DNA of 64,000 nt from Psychroserpens algicola (GCF_014526325.1 NZ_JACNMJ010000004.1:124001-188000); one strand, 5' to 3'. Counted from the stretch's first letter, positions 26,459 to 36,315 are shown. Made by a program: numbers and translations. Notes: generated by a model not told the origin, from the letters alone.

Positions 26459-27412
26459 TTGAATGAACTTATTTTAGAACTAGAAGAAATTACTCCCAAA
26501 GAATTTTTCGGAGCTCAAAATGCCAACATTGTCCTACTCAAAAAGTACTTTCCTAAACTAAAAATTGTTGCCAGAGGAAATAAAATAAAAGCCTATGGCG
26601 ATGAAGACTTATTAGAAGAATTTGATCGTCGCATGAACATGCTCATGGAGCATTTTGGAAAGTATAATAAAATTGACGAAAATGTTATTGAACGTGTTTT
26701 AACCAGTCAGAGTAGTGATGATTACACAACCTCAGACCAAAGTGGTGAAACTATTGTACATGGCGTTAATGGTAAAATAATTAAAGCCCAAACTGTTAAT
26801 CAGCGCAAACTGGTAGAAAGCATGCGTAAAAATGATATGGTATTTGCTATTGGTCCTGCAGGAACAGGTAAAACTTATACAGGTGTTGCGTTGGCTGTTA
26901 GAGCCTTAAAAGCTAAAGAGGTTAAGCGTATCATTTTAACTCGTCCTGCTGTTGAAGCTGGTGAAAATTTAGGATTTCTTCCAGGTGATTTAAAAGAAAA
27001 ACTCGATCCGTATATGCAGCCGCTTTACGATGCGCTACGCGATATGATTCCTGCCGAAAAACTGGCACATTTTATAGAAAACGGAACCATTCAAATTGCG
27101 CCTCTGGCTTTTATGCGTGGACGAACTCTCGACAATGCCTTTGTGATTTTAGATGAAGGTCAAAATACAACTCATGCGCAAATGAAAATGTTCCTGACAC
27201 GTATGGGTAAAAATGCTAAATTTTTGCTTACAGGTGATCCTGGACAGGTTGATTTACCGCGTCGTACCATTTCGGGATTAAAAGAGGCTTTACTCGTCCT
27301 TAAAAATGTTGAAGGCATTGGCATGATTTATTTAGACGACAAAGATGTGATTCGCCATAAATTGGTAAAGAAAGTCATCGAAGCGTACAAGAGTATAGAA
27401 AACAGAGATTAA
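26459..27412 (+). CDS. phoH: PhoH family ATPase
   Basis: A 317-residue protein with an N-terminal KH-like region (residues about 1-80, PKLKIVARGNKIKAYG) and the PhoH ATPase domain: Walker A GPAGTGKTYTG near 135, RPAVEAGENLGFLPGDL, Walker B FVILDEGQNTT and LTGDPGQVDLP. PhoH proteins are linked to RNA metabolism and phosphate stress; the exact role is unknown. The start is TTG 26459, giving MNELILELEEITPKEFFG, which is where family members begin; the nearby ATG is out of frame. Confidence 0.9.
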   Translation: MNELILELEEITPKEFFGAQNANIVLLKKYFPKLKIVARGNKIKAYGDEDLLEEFDRRMNMLMEHFGKYNKIDENVIERVLTSQSSDDYTTSDQSGETIVHGVNGKIIKAQTVNQRKLVESMRKNDMVFAIGPAGTGKTYTGVALAVRALKAKEVKRIILTRPAVEAGENLGFLPGDLKEKLDPYMQPLYDALRDMIPAEKLAHFIENGTIQIAPLAFMRGRTLDNAFVILDEGQNTTHAQMKMFLTRMGKNAKFLLTGDPGQVDLPRRTISGLKEALLVLKNVEGIGMIYLDDKDVIRHKLVKKVIEAYKSIENRD

Positions 27413-27572
27413 TTTTTTTCAGAAGCTATTCCAGCTTTCGGCAGTCCCTCTCTTTGAGGAACTTCAACAAATGCCTCAAATGCGAAGCATTCACTGAAGA
27501 CCTATAGATGTAAATGTGAACTGAAGTGATCTGGGCTAGAATTTAAATAACAACACAACAAATTATTTATTC
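27413..27572. other. 160-nt gap with hairpin-rich, more G+C-rich sequence
   Basis: The section 27421-27530 has several short inverted repeats, for example AATGC-GAA-GCATT at 27479-27491 and CCTC...GAGG near 27446-27459, and a base composition unlike the flanking A+T-rich spacers. It may be a decayed dispersed repeat or a small structured RNA. I cannot decide between them. Confidence 0.35.
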
Positions 27573-28532
27573 GTGGCAAATCAGAACCATACCATTACGC
27601 AATCCAATTTTAATTTTCCGAAGCAAAAAAGCGTCTATAAAGGAAAAGTGAGAGAAGTCTATAATATCAATGACGAAGAACTGGTCATGATTGCAACCGA
27701 TCGTTTATCTGCGTTTGATGTTGTGATGCCAAAAGGAATTCCATACAAGGGTCAGATACTTAATCAAATTGCAACCAGTATGATGAAGGCTACCGAAGAT
27801 TTGGTGCCTAACTGGTTAACAGCAACACCAGATCCTAATGTAGCTGTTGGTCATCTTTGCGAACCGTTTAAAGTTGAAATGGTCATTCGTGGCTATATGT
27901 CTGGGCATGCAGCACGTGAGTATAAAGCGGGACGTCGCTTACTTTGCGGAGCCGCTATGCCAGAAGGAATGAAAGAAAATGATAAATTCCCAGAACCGAT
28001 AATCACACCAGCGACCAAAGCTGAAATGGGCGACCACGACGAAGATATCTCTCGGGAGGACATCTTAAAACGCAGTATTGTTTCTGAAGATGATTATGTT
28101 ATTCTCGAAGATTATACACGTAAACTCTTTCAACGTGGTACTGAGATTGCAGCGTCAAGAGGTTTGATTTTAGTGGATACGAAATACGAATTTGGAAAAA
28201 CTAAAGACGGTAAAATTGTCCTGATTGATGAAATTCATACACCAGATTCATCACGATACTTCTATGCAGATGGCTATCAGGAACGTCAGGATAACGATGA
28301 ACCACAAAAGCAATTATCTAAAGAATTTGTGCGCCAATGGCTCATTTCTAATAACTTTCAAGGTCTTGAAGGGCAAACTGTACCCGAAATGAGTGATGCC
28401 TATATCGAAACGGTAAGTGAGCGATATATCGAGCTTTACGAGAATATTATGGGCGAGTCTTTTGTAAAGGCTGATGTGTCAAATATTCAACATAGAATTG
28501 AAAAGAATGTTTTAGCTTATTTAAACCAATAA
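27573..28532 (+). CDS. purC: Phosphoribosylaminoimidazolesuccinocarboxamide synthase (SAICAR synthetase)
   Basis: A 319-residue enzyme of the longer PurC type. [10 protein letters not shown] near residue 19, [20 protein letters not shown] (36-55), [17 protein letters not shown] and [14 protein letters not shown] are diagnostic. It joins aspartate to CAIR with ATP in purine synthesis. The start is GTG 27573; there is no suitable ATG before the conserved N-terminal strand. It is the only purine gene in the window and converges with the NTF2-like gene, leaving only 4 nt between stops. Confidence 0.93.
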   Translation: MANQNHTITQSNFNFPKQKSVYKGKVREVYNINDEELVMIATDRLSAFDVVMPKGIPYKGQILNQIATSMMKATEDLVPNWLTATPDPNVAVGHLCEPFKVEMVIRGYMSGHAAREYKAGRRLLCGAAMPEGMKENDKFPEPIITPATKAEMGDHDEDISREDILKRSIVSEDDYVILEDYTRKLFQRGTEIAASRGLILVDTKYEFGKTKDGKIVLIDEIHTPDSSRYFYADGYQERQDNDEPQKQLSKEFVRQWLISNNFQGLEGQTVPEMSDAYIETVSERYIELYENIMGESFVKADVSNIQHRIEKNVLAYLNQ

Positions 28533-28536
28533 GCTA

Positions 28537-28914
28537 TTAATACATTGTATTGGGGTTCTTAGCGTTTTTAGGAATTTGCTGGATGCTATCCCAATGCTCA
28601 CAAATTTTTCCGTTGTTATCGAACCTAAAAAAATCCATTGTGATATACTGGTCGTTTCCTGGCCAAATTTGATGTGTATGTAAAGCGACTAAATCGCCTT
28701 CAGCGATACAACGTACAAATTCAATGGATTTATCAGGATATTCCATTTGCATGCGTTCAAAATAGGCAATAAATCCTTCTGTGCCGTCAGCTACATCAGG
28801 ATTGTGCTGTATGTATTCATCACCAACGTACATTTCAACAGCTTTCTTTGGGTTCCCTTCATACGCCAGTTTATAAAATGCAATGGCCTTAGTTTTATAG
28901 TCTTCTAAATTCAT
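28537..28914 (-). CDS. SnoaL-like / NTF2-fold protein
   Basis: A 125-residue cone-shaped NTF2-fold protein. Features of the SnoaL group are the N-terminal helix KAIAFYKLAYEGNPKKAVEMYVGDEYIQHNP, the strand DLVALHTHQIW and FFRFDNNGKICEHWDSIQQIP, in which the His and Asp residues line the pocket. Such proteins are isomerases, cyclases or ligand binders; no substrate can be deduced. It starts 1 nt after the upstream acyltransferase gene, so the two form a transcription unit. Confidence 0.8.
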   Translation of the reverse strand: MNLEDYKTKAIAFYKLAYEGNPKKAVEMYVGDEYIQHNPDVADGTEGFIAYFERMQMEYPDKSIEFVRCIAEGDLVALHTHQIWPGNDQYITMDFFRFDNNGKICEHWDSIQQIPKNAKNPNTMY

Positions 28915-28915
28915 A

Positions 28916-30004
28916 TTAGTTTTTGATTTTCCGGATTAATTTTCGCACATTTTTATAAATAAACGCATTGGTTTTTACATAGTAAAATGATATTAAGCAA
29001 ACCACAATTATAAAAGCAATGGCGCCCAAAATGGCTTGAGTCGGATTTAAAGATTTTAAAAAGAAATGTTTGAGCCCGAGTCCTGTAAAACTCCCAAAAA
29101 TAATGATGAAATGAATCACGTAAATCGACAATGTTTTTTGTCCGATTTTTCCAATAAGTGATCCTTTTAAATAGGGTTCAGCTGCATAAAACACTCCAAA
29201 TAGCAACAGCACATTTCCGAAGCGTGTAAAGAGATAATTGTAATAAGCCGAAGATTTAAACATGTCAATATCGGTCCAGTAATACAATCGCATTAAAAAC
29301 CATGACGAACATTCAATCAATAGAAAACCACTGATAAAAAAAGATAAAACCGTAATTAAACGAAACCGGTTTCTATGTATGTGTGTAAAGAACACCGTAG
29401 CGAGAAATCCGCCAAAAGCAGCAAAGCCAAACCATGGTAAAATAGTAAACACCGAACCATTTGCTTTGGTTAGATAATTGGCAAAAAATTTCGGGATATG
29501 ATTAAAGTCTATAGTTTTCATGAACGGTTCAGTTAAAAAACAGACACAACCTAACAGCAACAAAAGAATAGATAATATGTGTAGATGTTTCCGAAGTAAA
29601 ACATAGCATAATATGAGTATGATGATTGATAAACCAATGCATTGCAGGACATCAACAATATAAAAATAGGTATGAAAATTACCTTTTAATACACCAAAAA
29701 TGTTCATGCGTAACGCATAGCCAATACCAATTAAAAGTAAACCTCTGTATAATCCTTTTTTAATACGTGGGTTATCGTCACCTTTTGCTTTTGCTCTCAA
29801 TAGTAAGTATAGAAATACTAAACCTGAAATGGTAAAAAAAGTCGGTGCTGTAATCCCTCTAAAATATGACCAGATTTGATAAGCCATATTAGATTTGTCT
29901 CTGTAAATAGGGTCGAGGAGTGTGTCAATAAAATGCCCTTGAAGCATCATCAATATAGCAAAAGCACGCACTGCATCAATAAAAAAGAGTCGGTTGGTTT
30001 TCAA
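28916..30004 (-). CDS. Multi-span membrane acyltransferase-like protein (DUF1624/HGSNAT-like)
   Basis: A 362-residue membrane protein with about ten hydrophobic segments. The N-terminal RLFFIDAVRAFAILMMLQGHFID, with Asp and His in the first span, fits the DUF1624 / heparan-alpha-glucosaminide acetyltransferase-like group or the acyltransferase-3 group. It would move an acyl group across the inner membrane to a sugar or lipid; the substrate is unknown. The start must be TTG 30004, since the next in-frame ATG lies inside the conserved first span. Confidence 0.7.
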   Translation of the reverse strand: MKTNRLFFIDAVRAFAILMMLQGHFIDTLLDPIYRDKSNMAYQIWSYFRGITAPTFFTISGLVFLYLLLRAKAKGDDNPRIKKGLYRGLLLIGIGYALRMNIFGVLKGNFHTYFYIVDVLQCIGLSIIILILCYVLLRKHLHILSILLLLLGCVCFLTEPFMKTIDFNHIPKFFANYLTKANGSVFTILPWFGFAAFGGFLATVFFTHIHRNRFRLITVLSFFISGFLLIECSSWFLMRLYYWTDIDMFKSSAYYNYLFTRFGNVLLLFGVFYAAEPYLKGSLIGKIGQKTLSIYVIHFIIIFGSFTGLGLKHFFLKSLNPTQAILGAIAFIIVVCLISFYYVKTNAFIYKNVRKLIRKIKN

Positions 30005-30094
30005 AAAGAATACTTTAAAATTTAAAGATAACTTTAATTTTTAAGGTGTACTAAATCGAAAGTAATATCTTAGAAGTCAAATTCAAAAGTATTA

Positions 30095-31480
30095 ATGGAA
30101 CAACTTAATGCAATATCTGAAAAATTTTCTTCACTAGCGTGGGGAATTCCATTACTGGTTTTGCTTATTGGTGGCGGACTTTATTTACTTATAGCCTCCA
30201 GGTTTTTGCCATTTCGACTTTTTGGTCATGCGATACAAGTGCTTCGAGGGAAATATGATGATCCAAACGATCCAGGGGAAATTAGCCATTTTAAAGCCTT
30301 AACAACGGCCTTGTCATCAACCATTGGTATGGGAAATATTGCAGGAGTTGCTTTGGCAATTTCGGTTGGTGGTCCTGGTGCCATGTTTTGGATGTGGATA
30401 AGTGCTATTGTAGGTATGAGTACCAAATTTTTTACCTCGACCTTAGCAATCATGTACCGTGGAAAAGATACGAATGGCGACTTACAGGGCGGACCGATGT
30501 ATTTTATCACTGAAGGACTTGGTAAAAACTGGAAATTTTTGGCAGTTATGTTTTCGGTATTTGGGATGTTGGGTGCTTTGCCAGTTGTAAATGTCAATCA
30601 GTTAAAACAAGCCGTAAATGATATTATTTTAATACCCAACGGCATTGAAGTGAGTCTTAGTACAAACCTGATTATTGCTGCTGTTTTAGTGATTTTAACG
30701 ACTGTGGTGATTCTTGGCGGACTCAAACGAATTAGTACCATTGCGTCTAAAATGGTGCCTTCGATGGTGATTTTGTATTTTGTGTTGGTGCTTATTATTC
30801 TCGGTATTAATTATGCTGAAGTTCCTAAATATATAGCCCTGATTTTTACCGATGCTTTCAAAGCTAACTTTATCGAAGGTGATGCTGTTTTTGGTGGCAT
30901 GTTAGGCGCTTTAATTTTACTAGGTATTAAGCGAGGTGCTTTTTCAAACGAAGCCGGAATTGGAACCGCGCCAATGGCTCATGGTGCAGCAAAAACCGAT
31001 GAGCCTGTTCGTGAAGGTCTGGTCGCTATGTTGGGACCTGTGATTGATACATTAATCGTTTGTACCCTAACAGCTTTGGCTATTTTAGTGACTGGTGTTT
31101 GGGAAACTACATCAAATAATGGTGTGACCTTAACGGCTTCAGCGTTTCAAGATGCTATGCCAGGATTTGGACAATACCTATTGATGATATGTGTGTTCAT
31201 TTTTAGTATTTCGTCGTTGTTTTCGTATGCTTATTACGGCACAAAATGTATGTCGTTTCTTATTGGAGCCAAACGAAAACACTATTATAACTACCTTTAC
31301 ATTTTAAGTATTATTCTTGCAGCGACGACACCCTTTAGTACCATGATTAACTTTATTGACGGTATTTTTGCGTTTATGGCAATTCCAACAATGTTAGCAA
31401 CCATTCTTTTAGCACCTAAAGTCTTAAAAGAATTAAGTTTATATATTCAACGTTTAAAATCAAATAAAAGAAATGGCTAA
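30095..31480 (+). CDS. Alanine/glycine:cation symporter (AGCS family)
   Basis: A 461-residue transporter with about ten membrane segments. FKALTTALSSTIGMGNIAGVA (residues 69-89), GGPGAMFWMWISAIVGM and KRGAFSNEAGIGTAPMAHGAA are signature stretches of the AGCS (DagA) family, which takes up alanine or glycine with Na+. The stop overlaps the start of the DUF4212 gene by 8 nt, so it is translated together with the following two-subunit symporter. Confidence 0.92.
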   Translation: MEQLNAISEKFSSLAWGIPLLVLLIGGGLYLLIASRFLPFRLFGHAIQVLRGKYDDPNDPGEISHFKALTTALSSTIGMGNIAGVALAISVGGPGAMFWMWISAIVGMSTKFFTSTLAIMYRGKDTNGDLQGGPMYFITEGLGKNWKFLAVMFSVFGMLGALPVVNVNQLKQAVNDIILIPNGIEVSLSTNLIIAAVLVILTTVVILGGLKRISTIASKMVPSMVILYFVLVLIILGINYAEVPKYIALIFTDAFKANFIEGDAVFGGMLGALILLGIKRGAFSNEAGIGTAPMAHGAAKTDEPVREGLVAMLGPVIDTLIVCTLTALAILVTGVWETTSNNGVTLTASAFQDAMPGFGQYLLMICVFIFSISSLFSYAYYGTKCMSFLIGAKRKHYYNYLYILSIILAATTPFSTMINFIDGIFAFMAIPTMLATILLAPKVLKELSLYIQRLKSNKRNG

Positions 31481-31748
31481 CAAAAATGAACATCTCCAAA
31501 AAGATAACGCCAAGGCTTATTGGAAAGAGAATATTAAATATCTAAGTATACTTTTGGCTATCTGGGCTTTAGTGTCTTATGGTGCTGGAATTGTGTTTAA
31601 AGAAGAACTCAATGAATTTAGATTAGGAGGTTTTAAAGTAGGCTTTTGGTTTGCGCAACAGGGATCTATGTATGTATTTGTAATACTCATATTTGTCTAT
31701 GTTCGAATTATGAATAAGCTTGATAAAAAATATGGTTATGATGAATAG
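31473..31748 (+). CDS. DUF4212 small subunit of a sodium:solute symporter
   Basis: A 91-residue protein with two membrane segments. YWKENIKYLSILLAIWALVSYGAGIVF, GFKVGFWFAQQGSMYVFVILIFVYVRIMNKLDKKYG are the conserved DUF4212 sections. This family always stands directly ahead of an SSS-family gene of the acetate permease type and is taken to be its small partner. It overlaps the next gene (ATG 31738) by 11 nt. Confidence 0.88.
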   Translation: MANKNEHLQKDNAKAYWKENIKYLSILLAIWALVSYGAGIVFKEELNEFRLGGFKVGFWFAQQGSMYVFVILIFVYVRIMNKLDKKYGYDE

Positions 31749-33522
31749 TTTATCTCTTTTATTAGCTATTGATGTTCAAAATTGGACTTATATTTTAGTT
31801 GGAATAACTTTTGCGATTTACATCGGTATTGCAATTTGGTCAAGAGCAGGCTCTACTAAAGAATTTTATGTAGCAGGAGGCGGCGTTTCTCCTTTGGCTA
31901 ATGGTATGGCAACTGCAGCAGATTGGATGAGTGCTGCTTCTTTTATTTCAATGGCTGGGATTATTTCTTTTGCAGGATATGATGGTGCTGTATACCTTAT
32001 GGGCTGGACAGGAGGTTATGTGTTGTTAGCATTGCTGTTAGCACCTTATCTAAGAAAATTTGGGAAGTTCACAGTTCCAGATTTTATTGGGGATCGTTAT
32101 TACTCGAATTCGGCTAGAATCGTTGCTGTGCTTTGCGCATTACTTGTGTCATTTACATATGTTGCTGGACAAATGCGTGGCGTGGGAATTGTGTTTTCAA
32201 GATTTTTAGAAGTTGATATTAATACCGGTGTTATTATCGGAATGCTCATTGTGTTATTCTATGCTGTTTTAGGTGGAATGAAGGGCATTACATATACACA
32301 GGTCGCTCAATATTGTGTGCTTATTTTTGCCTTTATGGTTCCTGCGATTTTTATATCTATTCAAATGACGGGTAATTCCATTCCGCAATTAGGATTTGGC
32401 GGAGAACTCAATGATGGTTCAGGAACTTATTTACTGGATAAACTTGACGGATTGAGTAAAGAACTTGGATTTTCAGAATATACCGAAGGTAGTAAACCCA
32501 CCATTGATGTGTTTGCAATTACACTAGCGCTAATGGTCGGTACAGCAGGACTACCTCATGTTATTGTACGGTTTTTTACAGTGAAAAAGGTGAAAGATGC
32601 ACGTAAATCTGCAGGAATTGCCTTATTGTTAATTGTGATTTTATATAGTACAGCTCCTGCCGTTGCTGTATTTGCTAGAACGAATATGATAGAAACTGTT
32701 TCAAACCAACCTTATGCTGAAGTTCCGAAATGGTTTAAGAAATGGGAAGACACAAATTTAATCGGTTTTTACGATAAAAATTCCGATGGTATTATACAGT
32801 ATGTCGCTGGAGACGCTTTTTTAAAGGGAGAAGATGGTAAGTTTGACTTTTCAAAACCAAACGTCGAAACAGCAAATGAATTATATGTGGACAATGATAT
32901 TATGGTTCTTGCAAATCCGGAAATAGCTAATCTACCAAACTGGGTAATAGCCTTAGTGGCAGCTGGAGGACTTGCAGCAGCATTATCAACAGCAGCTGGG
33001 TTATTATTAGTGATTTCATCATCAGTATCTCATGACTTAATTAAAAAAGTAATCAATCCTAAAATATCAGAAAAAGGAGAACTTACAGCTGCAAGATTAT
33101 CTGCAGTAGCTGCGGTTTGTATTGCTGGGTATTTTGGAATCAACCCTCCTGGCTTTGTAGCAGCAGTAGTTGCCTTGGCATTCGGACTGGCTGCAGCCTC
33201 TTTTTTTCCAGCAATTATTTTAGGTATCTTTTATAAACGCATGAATAAAGAAGGTGCGATTGCAGGAATGTTAGTTGGTATCATTGCGATGTTACTGTAT
33301 ATGATGAAATATAAATTGGGATGGTTTGACGATGCTTTACCAGATAAAAGTGAATGGTGGTTTGGAATTTCACCTGAAGGCTTTGGTAGTATTGCCATGT
33401 TACTTAACTTTTGTGTGTCAATAGTTGTGACGAAATTTACTAAAGCACCACCTGAAGAGGTACAAGCGATTGTTGAAAATATTAGAATTCCATCGGGTGC
33501 TGGAGAGGCTATAAATCATTAA
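31738..33522 (+). CDS. Sodium:solute symporter of the acetate permease (ActP-like) type
   Basis: A protein of about 594 residues with 13 or so membrane segments. EFYVAGGGVSPLANGMATAADWMSAASFISMAGI in parts, DFIGDRYYS and GLAAALSTAAGLLLVISSSVSHD are typical of ActP-like SSS members that work with a DUF4212 partner. Acetate or another short organic acid is the probable substrate, supported by the acs and aldehyde dehydrogenase genes nearby. An extracytoplasmic insertion (about 315-395) carries the EF-hand-like loop DKNSDGI (D346-N348-D350-G351). ATG codons at 31732, 31738 and 31741 are all possible starts. Confidence 0.88.
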   Translation: MMNSLSLLLAIDVQNWTYILVGITFAIYIGIAIWSRAGSTKEFYVAGGGVSPLANGMATAADWMSAASFISMAGIISFAGYDGAVYLMGWTGGYVLLALLLAPYLRKFGKFTVPDFIGDRYYSNSARIVAVLCALLVSFTYVAGQMRGVGIVFSRFLEVDINTGVIIGMLIVLFYAVLGGMKGITYTQVAQYCVLIFAFMVPAIFISIQMTGNSIPQLGFGGELNDGSGTYLLDKLDGLSKELGFSEYTEGSKPTIDVFAITLALMVGTAGLPHVIVRFFTVKKVKDARKSAGIALLLIVILYSTAPAVAVFARTNMIETVSNQPYAEVPKWFKKWEDTNLIGFYDKNSDGIIQYVAGDAFLKGEDGKFDFSKPNVETANELYVDNDIMVLANPEIANLPNWVIALVAAGGLAAALSTAAGLLLVISSSVSHDLIKKVINPKISEKGELTAARLSAVAAVCIAGYFGINPPGFVAAVVALAFGLAAASFFPAIILGIFYKRMNKEGAIAGMLVGIIAMLLYMMKYKLGWFDDALPDKSEWWFGISPEGFGSIAMLLNFCVSIVVTKFTKAPPEEVQAIVENIRIPSGAGEAINH

Positions 33523-33597
33523 TTTTTTTACGTATTACATTGATACCTTCCTAAACCAGAAGTCAAGTGCTTTAAAGATATTTAACTTAATGTGAGC

Positions 33598-34521
33598 CTA
33601 AACTTTAGTGATGGAGTTTTTAAACTGTTGTGGTGTCATCAGTTCCATTTTTTTAAACTGACGATTAAAATAACTGGTATTATTAAAACCCGATTTGAAA
33701 GCAATTTCAGACATCCTGAAATCTTTAGACTCTTTTATAAGCTTTTTTGAAAATTTGATTTTTTCAGAATTGATATAATCAATAGGAGAGATACCTAAGG
33801 TGTTTTTAAACTGCTTATGAAAATGAGAGGTACTCATATACGCCTTTTTTGCTAATTGATCTACTGTAATGTCTTTATTGGTAAGGTTGTCTTTAATAAA
33901 CTTTATAACTGTTCCTATTCTGGTATCATTAAAAATCTGATCTTGATCGGTTAATATTAACGACTTTGCTTTAGTTTGTAATAATCTTACAACCAGCTCT
34001 TGTATCATTAGATCCAACAAAACATCTTTAGACGTATTTTCATTAGTAGTAAACGTGTAAGTTAAGCGTTCGACAAGATGATTTACAGCTTCATTATTAA
34101 TTAGATGGGATGCTGTTTCATCGAGCTTCCAAGTATTGTTTTCACGTTCAATAGCAACCTGATGATTAAATTTTTCTACTACTTCATCAATTTTATTGGT
34201 ATCAATACCCAATGCTAAACATTGTGTGGGAGCATTTTCGGTAGCTAAAGGAAAATCGATAACCATTTCTTTTTGAGTAGGCATTACTACCGATTCACCT
34301 GGAAAGAATTCAAACGAAGGAATGCCATCAATATGCATCACCTTTTTTCCTGTAAGCATACTGGCTATTACAGGAAAGTCAAATATTAAAGAAACCTGTT
34401 CTGCAAACGTATGGGTTTCGTAGATATTGAGTTCAGCATATTCTGCGCTATAAGTCGTTCTGTTCTCAACTAAAGTTGACAGTTTTCTATGACTTTTATG
34501 ATGCTTTAATAAATGACTCAT
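33598..34521 (-). CDS. AraC-family transcriptional regulator
   Basis: A 307-residue regulator from ATG 34521 (a TTG two codons upstream is less likely). The N-terminal half is the AraC-type N-terminal effector domain, with SHLLKHHKSHRKLSTLVENRT and FEFFPGESVVMPTQKEMVIDFP. The C-terminal half carries the two helix-turn-helix motifs: ITVDQLAKKAYMSTSHFHKQFK and MSEIAFKSGFNNTSYFNRQFKK, then MTPQQFKN. It is divergent from the aldehyde dehydrogenase gene; a repeated 10-bp site lies between them, so it probably controls that gene in response to an aldehyde or alcohol. Confidence 0.9.
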   Translation of the reverse strand: MSHLLKHHKSHRKLSTLVENRTTYSAEYAELNIYETHTFAEQVSLIFDFPVIASMLTGKKVMHIDGIPSFEFFPGESVVMPTQKEMVIDFPLATENAPTQCLALGIDTNKIDEVVEKFNHQVAIERENNTWKLDETASHLINNEAVNHLVERLTYTFTTNENTSKDVLLDLMIQELVVRLLQTKAKSLILTDQDQIFNDTRIGTVIKFIKDNLTNKDITVDQLAKKAYMSTSHFHKQFKNTLGISPIDYINSEKIKFSKKLIKESKDFRMSEIAFKSGFNNTSYFNRQFKKMELMTPQQFKNSITKV

Positions 34522-34565
34522 ATACAATATTACAAAAAAATCAGCCTAACTATACGATATAATAG

Positions 34566-34596
34566 ATATGTTCAAGATTATGATAAATATGTTCAA
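34566..34596. promoter_or_regulatory. Direct repeat ATATGTTCAA, probable AraC-type operator
   Basis: ATATGTTCAA occurs at 34566-34575 and again at 34587-34596, 21 bp apart, i.e. two turns of the helix on the same face. This is the arrangement expected for an AraC-family dimer bound upstream of a promoter. The second copy abuts the -33-like TTG of the dehydrogenase gene. Confidence 0.55.
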
Positions 34597-34625
34597 TTGA
34601 TTTGGAATTTGATAAAATATCTTTA
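34596..34625 (+). promoter_or_regulatory. Candidate promoter of the aldehyde dehydrogenase gene
   Basis: TTG at 34596-34598 and TATCTTTA at 34618-34625 have a 19-nt spacer, near the Bacteroidota pattern. The leader would be about 115 nt. The overlap with the direct-repeat site fits an activator contacting the polymerase. Confidence 0.4.
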
Positions 34626-34747
34626 TGAAAATTATTTATACCACAAAATAAAGCTTAAAAAAATAGGAATTTAACAGATTCTGATTTTTGCTTCTAATGC
34701 TTGATTTCGTGGTGAATATAAATATAATCATTAAAAATAATTAGCAT

Positions 34748-36247
34748 ATGAGTTATTCAAAACCACAATTTAAAGAGACCTATTCCAATTTTATTAACGG
34801 ACAATTTGTTGCGCCTATTGGAGGTCAGTATTTTGAAAATACGTCACCTATCGACAATAGTTTAATTGCCAAGTATCCAAGGTCTCAAAAAGAAGATGTT
34901 GAGGCTGCTGTTGATGCTGCAAATGCCGCAAAAGAAGCATGGGGAAACACATCTGCTACCCAACGCGCTACCTTATTAAATAAAGTTGCCGATATTATTG
35001 AAGATAATCTGGAAGAATTTGCTTTGGTGGAAACCTGTGACAACGGTAAACCTATTCGTGAAACTCTTAACGCTGATATTCCTTTATGTGTTGATCATTG
35101 GCGCTATTTTGCAGCCTGTATTAGAGCCGAAGAAGGAAGCGCTACCGAACTCGATCAAAACACCTTATCTATGAATATTAAGGAGCCATTAGGTGTGGTT
35201 GGTCAAATCATTCCGTGGAATTTCCCCTTACTCATGCTCTCTTGGAAATTGCCTCCAGCACTGGCAACAGGAAATTGTGTGGTGTTAAAACCTGCAGAAC
35301 AAACACCATCATCAGCCACATTACTCATGGAAAAAATTGCTGATGTCTTTCCTCCAGGAGTGATTAATATTATTCATGGCTTCGGACCAGAAGCAGGAAA
35401 ACCTTTAGCTTCCATTTCAAAAGTAGATAAAGTTGCCTTTACTGGTGAGACGACTACTGGACAATTAATTATGCAATATGCGTCTAAAAATCTTAATCCG
35501 GTAACGATGGAATTAGGCGGAAAATCACCAAATATTTTCTTTAATTCTGTAATGGATGAAGATGATGCCTTTTTAGATAAAGCGATAGAAGGTGCAGTAC
35601 TTTTTGCTTTTAATCAAGGTGAAGTCTGTACATGTCCGTCAAGAATCCTGGTACAAGAAGATATTTACGACCAATTTATGGAACGTGTGATTGCCCGAAC
35701 GGAAGCTATCGTCCAGGATAATCCTTACGATGTGAATACGATGGTTGGTGCTCAGGCTTCAAACGATCAATATGAAAAAATTCAGTCCTATTTCAAAATT
35801 GGTAAAGACGAAGGTGCGAAAGTACTAACTGGTGGTGAAGCCAATAAATTGGAAGGGGATTTAGCCAACGGATTTTATATCAAACCTACCTTATTAGAAG
35901 GTCACAATAAAATGCGTGTGTTTCAGGAAGAAATTTTTGGTCCTGTAGCCTGTGTGACCAAATTTAAAGATGAAGCCGAAGCTTTAGAAATAGCAAACGA
36001 TACGCTTTATGGTTTAGGTGCTGGTGTATGGACACGCGATGCGCACCAACTGTATCAAATTCCGAGAGCAATTAAAGCAGGTCGTGTATGGGTTAATTGT
36101 TATCACGCTTACCCTGCACATGCGCCTTTTGGTGGGTATAAAAAATCAGGTTTCGGACGAGAAAATCATGTGATGATGATGAGTCATTACCGACAAACAA
36201 AAAACATGTTAATCTCTTATGATAAAAATAAATTAGGGTTCTTTTAG
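34748..36247 (+). CDS. NAD-dependent aldehyde dehydrogenase, AldB/ExaC type
   Basis: A 499-residue aldehyde dehydrogenase of full length. [22 protein letters not shown] and FTGETTTG form the NAD site; E255 in MELGGKSP is the general base and C294 in [11 protein letters not shown] the nucleophile. The GEVCTCPSR context is typical of AldB/ExaC enzymes that oxidise acetaldehyde and related aldehydes and stand next to a DUF779 gene, as here. Product acetate could be activated by the Acs encoded next. The gene is divergent from the AraC regulator. Confidence 0.9.
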   Translation: MSYSKPQFKETYSNFINGQFVAPIGGQYFENTSPIDNSLIAKYPRSQKEDVEAAVDAANAAKEAWGNTSATQRATLLNKVADIIEDNLEEFALVETCDNGKPIRETLNADIPLCVDHWRYFAACIRAEEGSATELDQNTLSMNIKEPLGVVGQIIPWNFPLLMLSWKLPPALATGNCVVLKPAEQTPSSATLLMEKIADVFPPGVINIIHGFGPEAGKPLASISKVDKVAFTGETTTGQLIMQYASKNLNPVTMELGGKSPNIFFNSVMDEDDAFLDKAIEGAVLFAFNQGEVCTCPSRILVQEDIYDQFMERVIARTEAIVQDNPYDVNTMVGAQASNDQYEKIQSYFKIGKDEGAKVLTGGEANKLEGDLANGFYIKPTLLEGHNKMRVFQEEIFGPVACVTKFKDEAEALEIANDTLYGLGAGVWTRDAHQLYQIPRAIKAGRVWVNCYHAYPAHAPFGGYKKSGFGRENHVMMMSHYRQTKNMLISYDKNKLGFF

Positions 36248-36267
36248 GACATGAATTAATAGCAGAT

Positions 36268-36297
36268 AAAGGCTGAATTATTAGTAGTTCAGCCTTT
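36268..36297 (+). terminator. Hairpin between aldehyde dehydrogenase and DUF779 genes
   Basis: A perfect 10-bp stem (36268-36277 and 36288-36297) with a 10-nt loop ends in TTTT. It may partly terminate or attenuate transcription before the DUF779 gene, or protect the upstream mRNA. Confidence 0.5.
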
Positions 36298-36315
36298 TCA
36301 ATATATTATGTAGAT

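Noticed and set aside
30226-30597. 123-codon open frame opposite the AGCS symporter
   Set aside because: Antisense shadow of a well-supported membrane protein gene; Pro/Ile-rich without recognisable domain.
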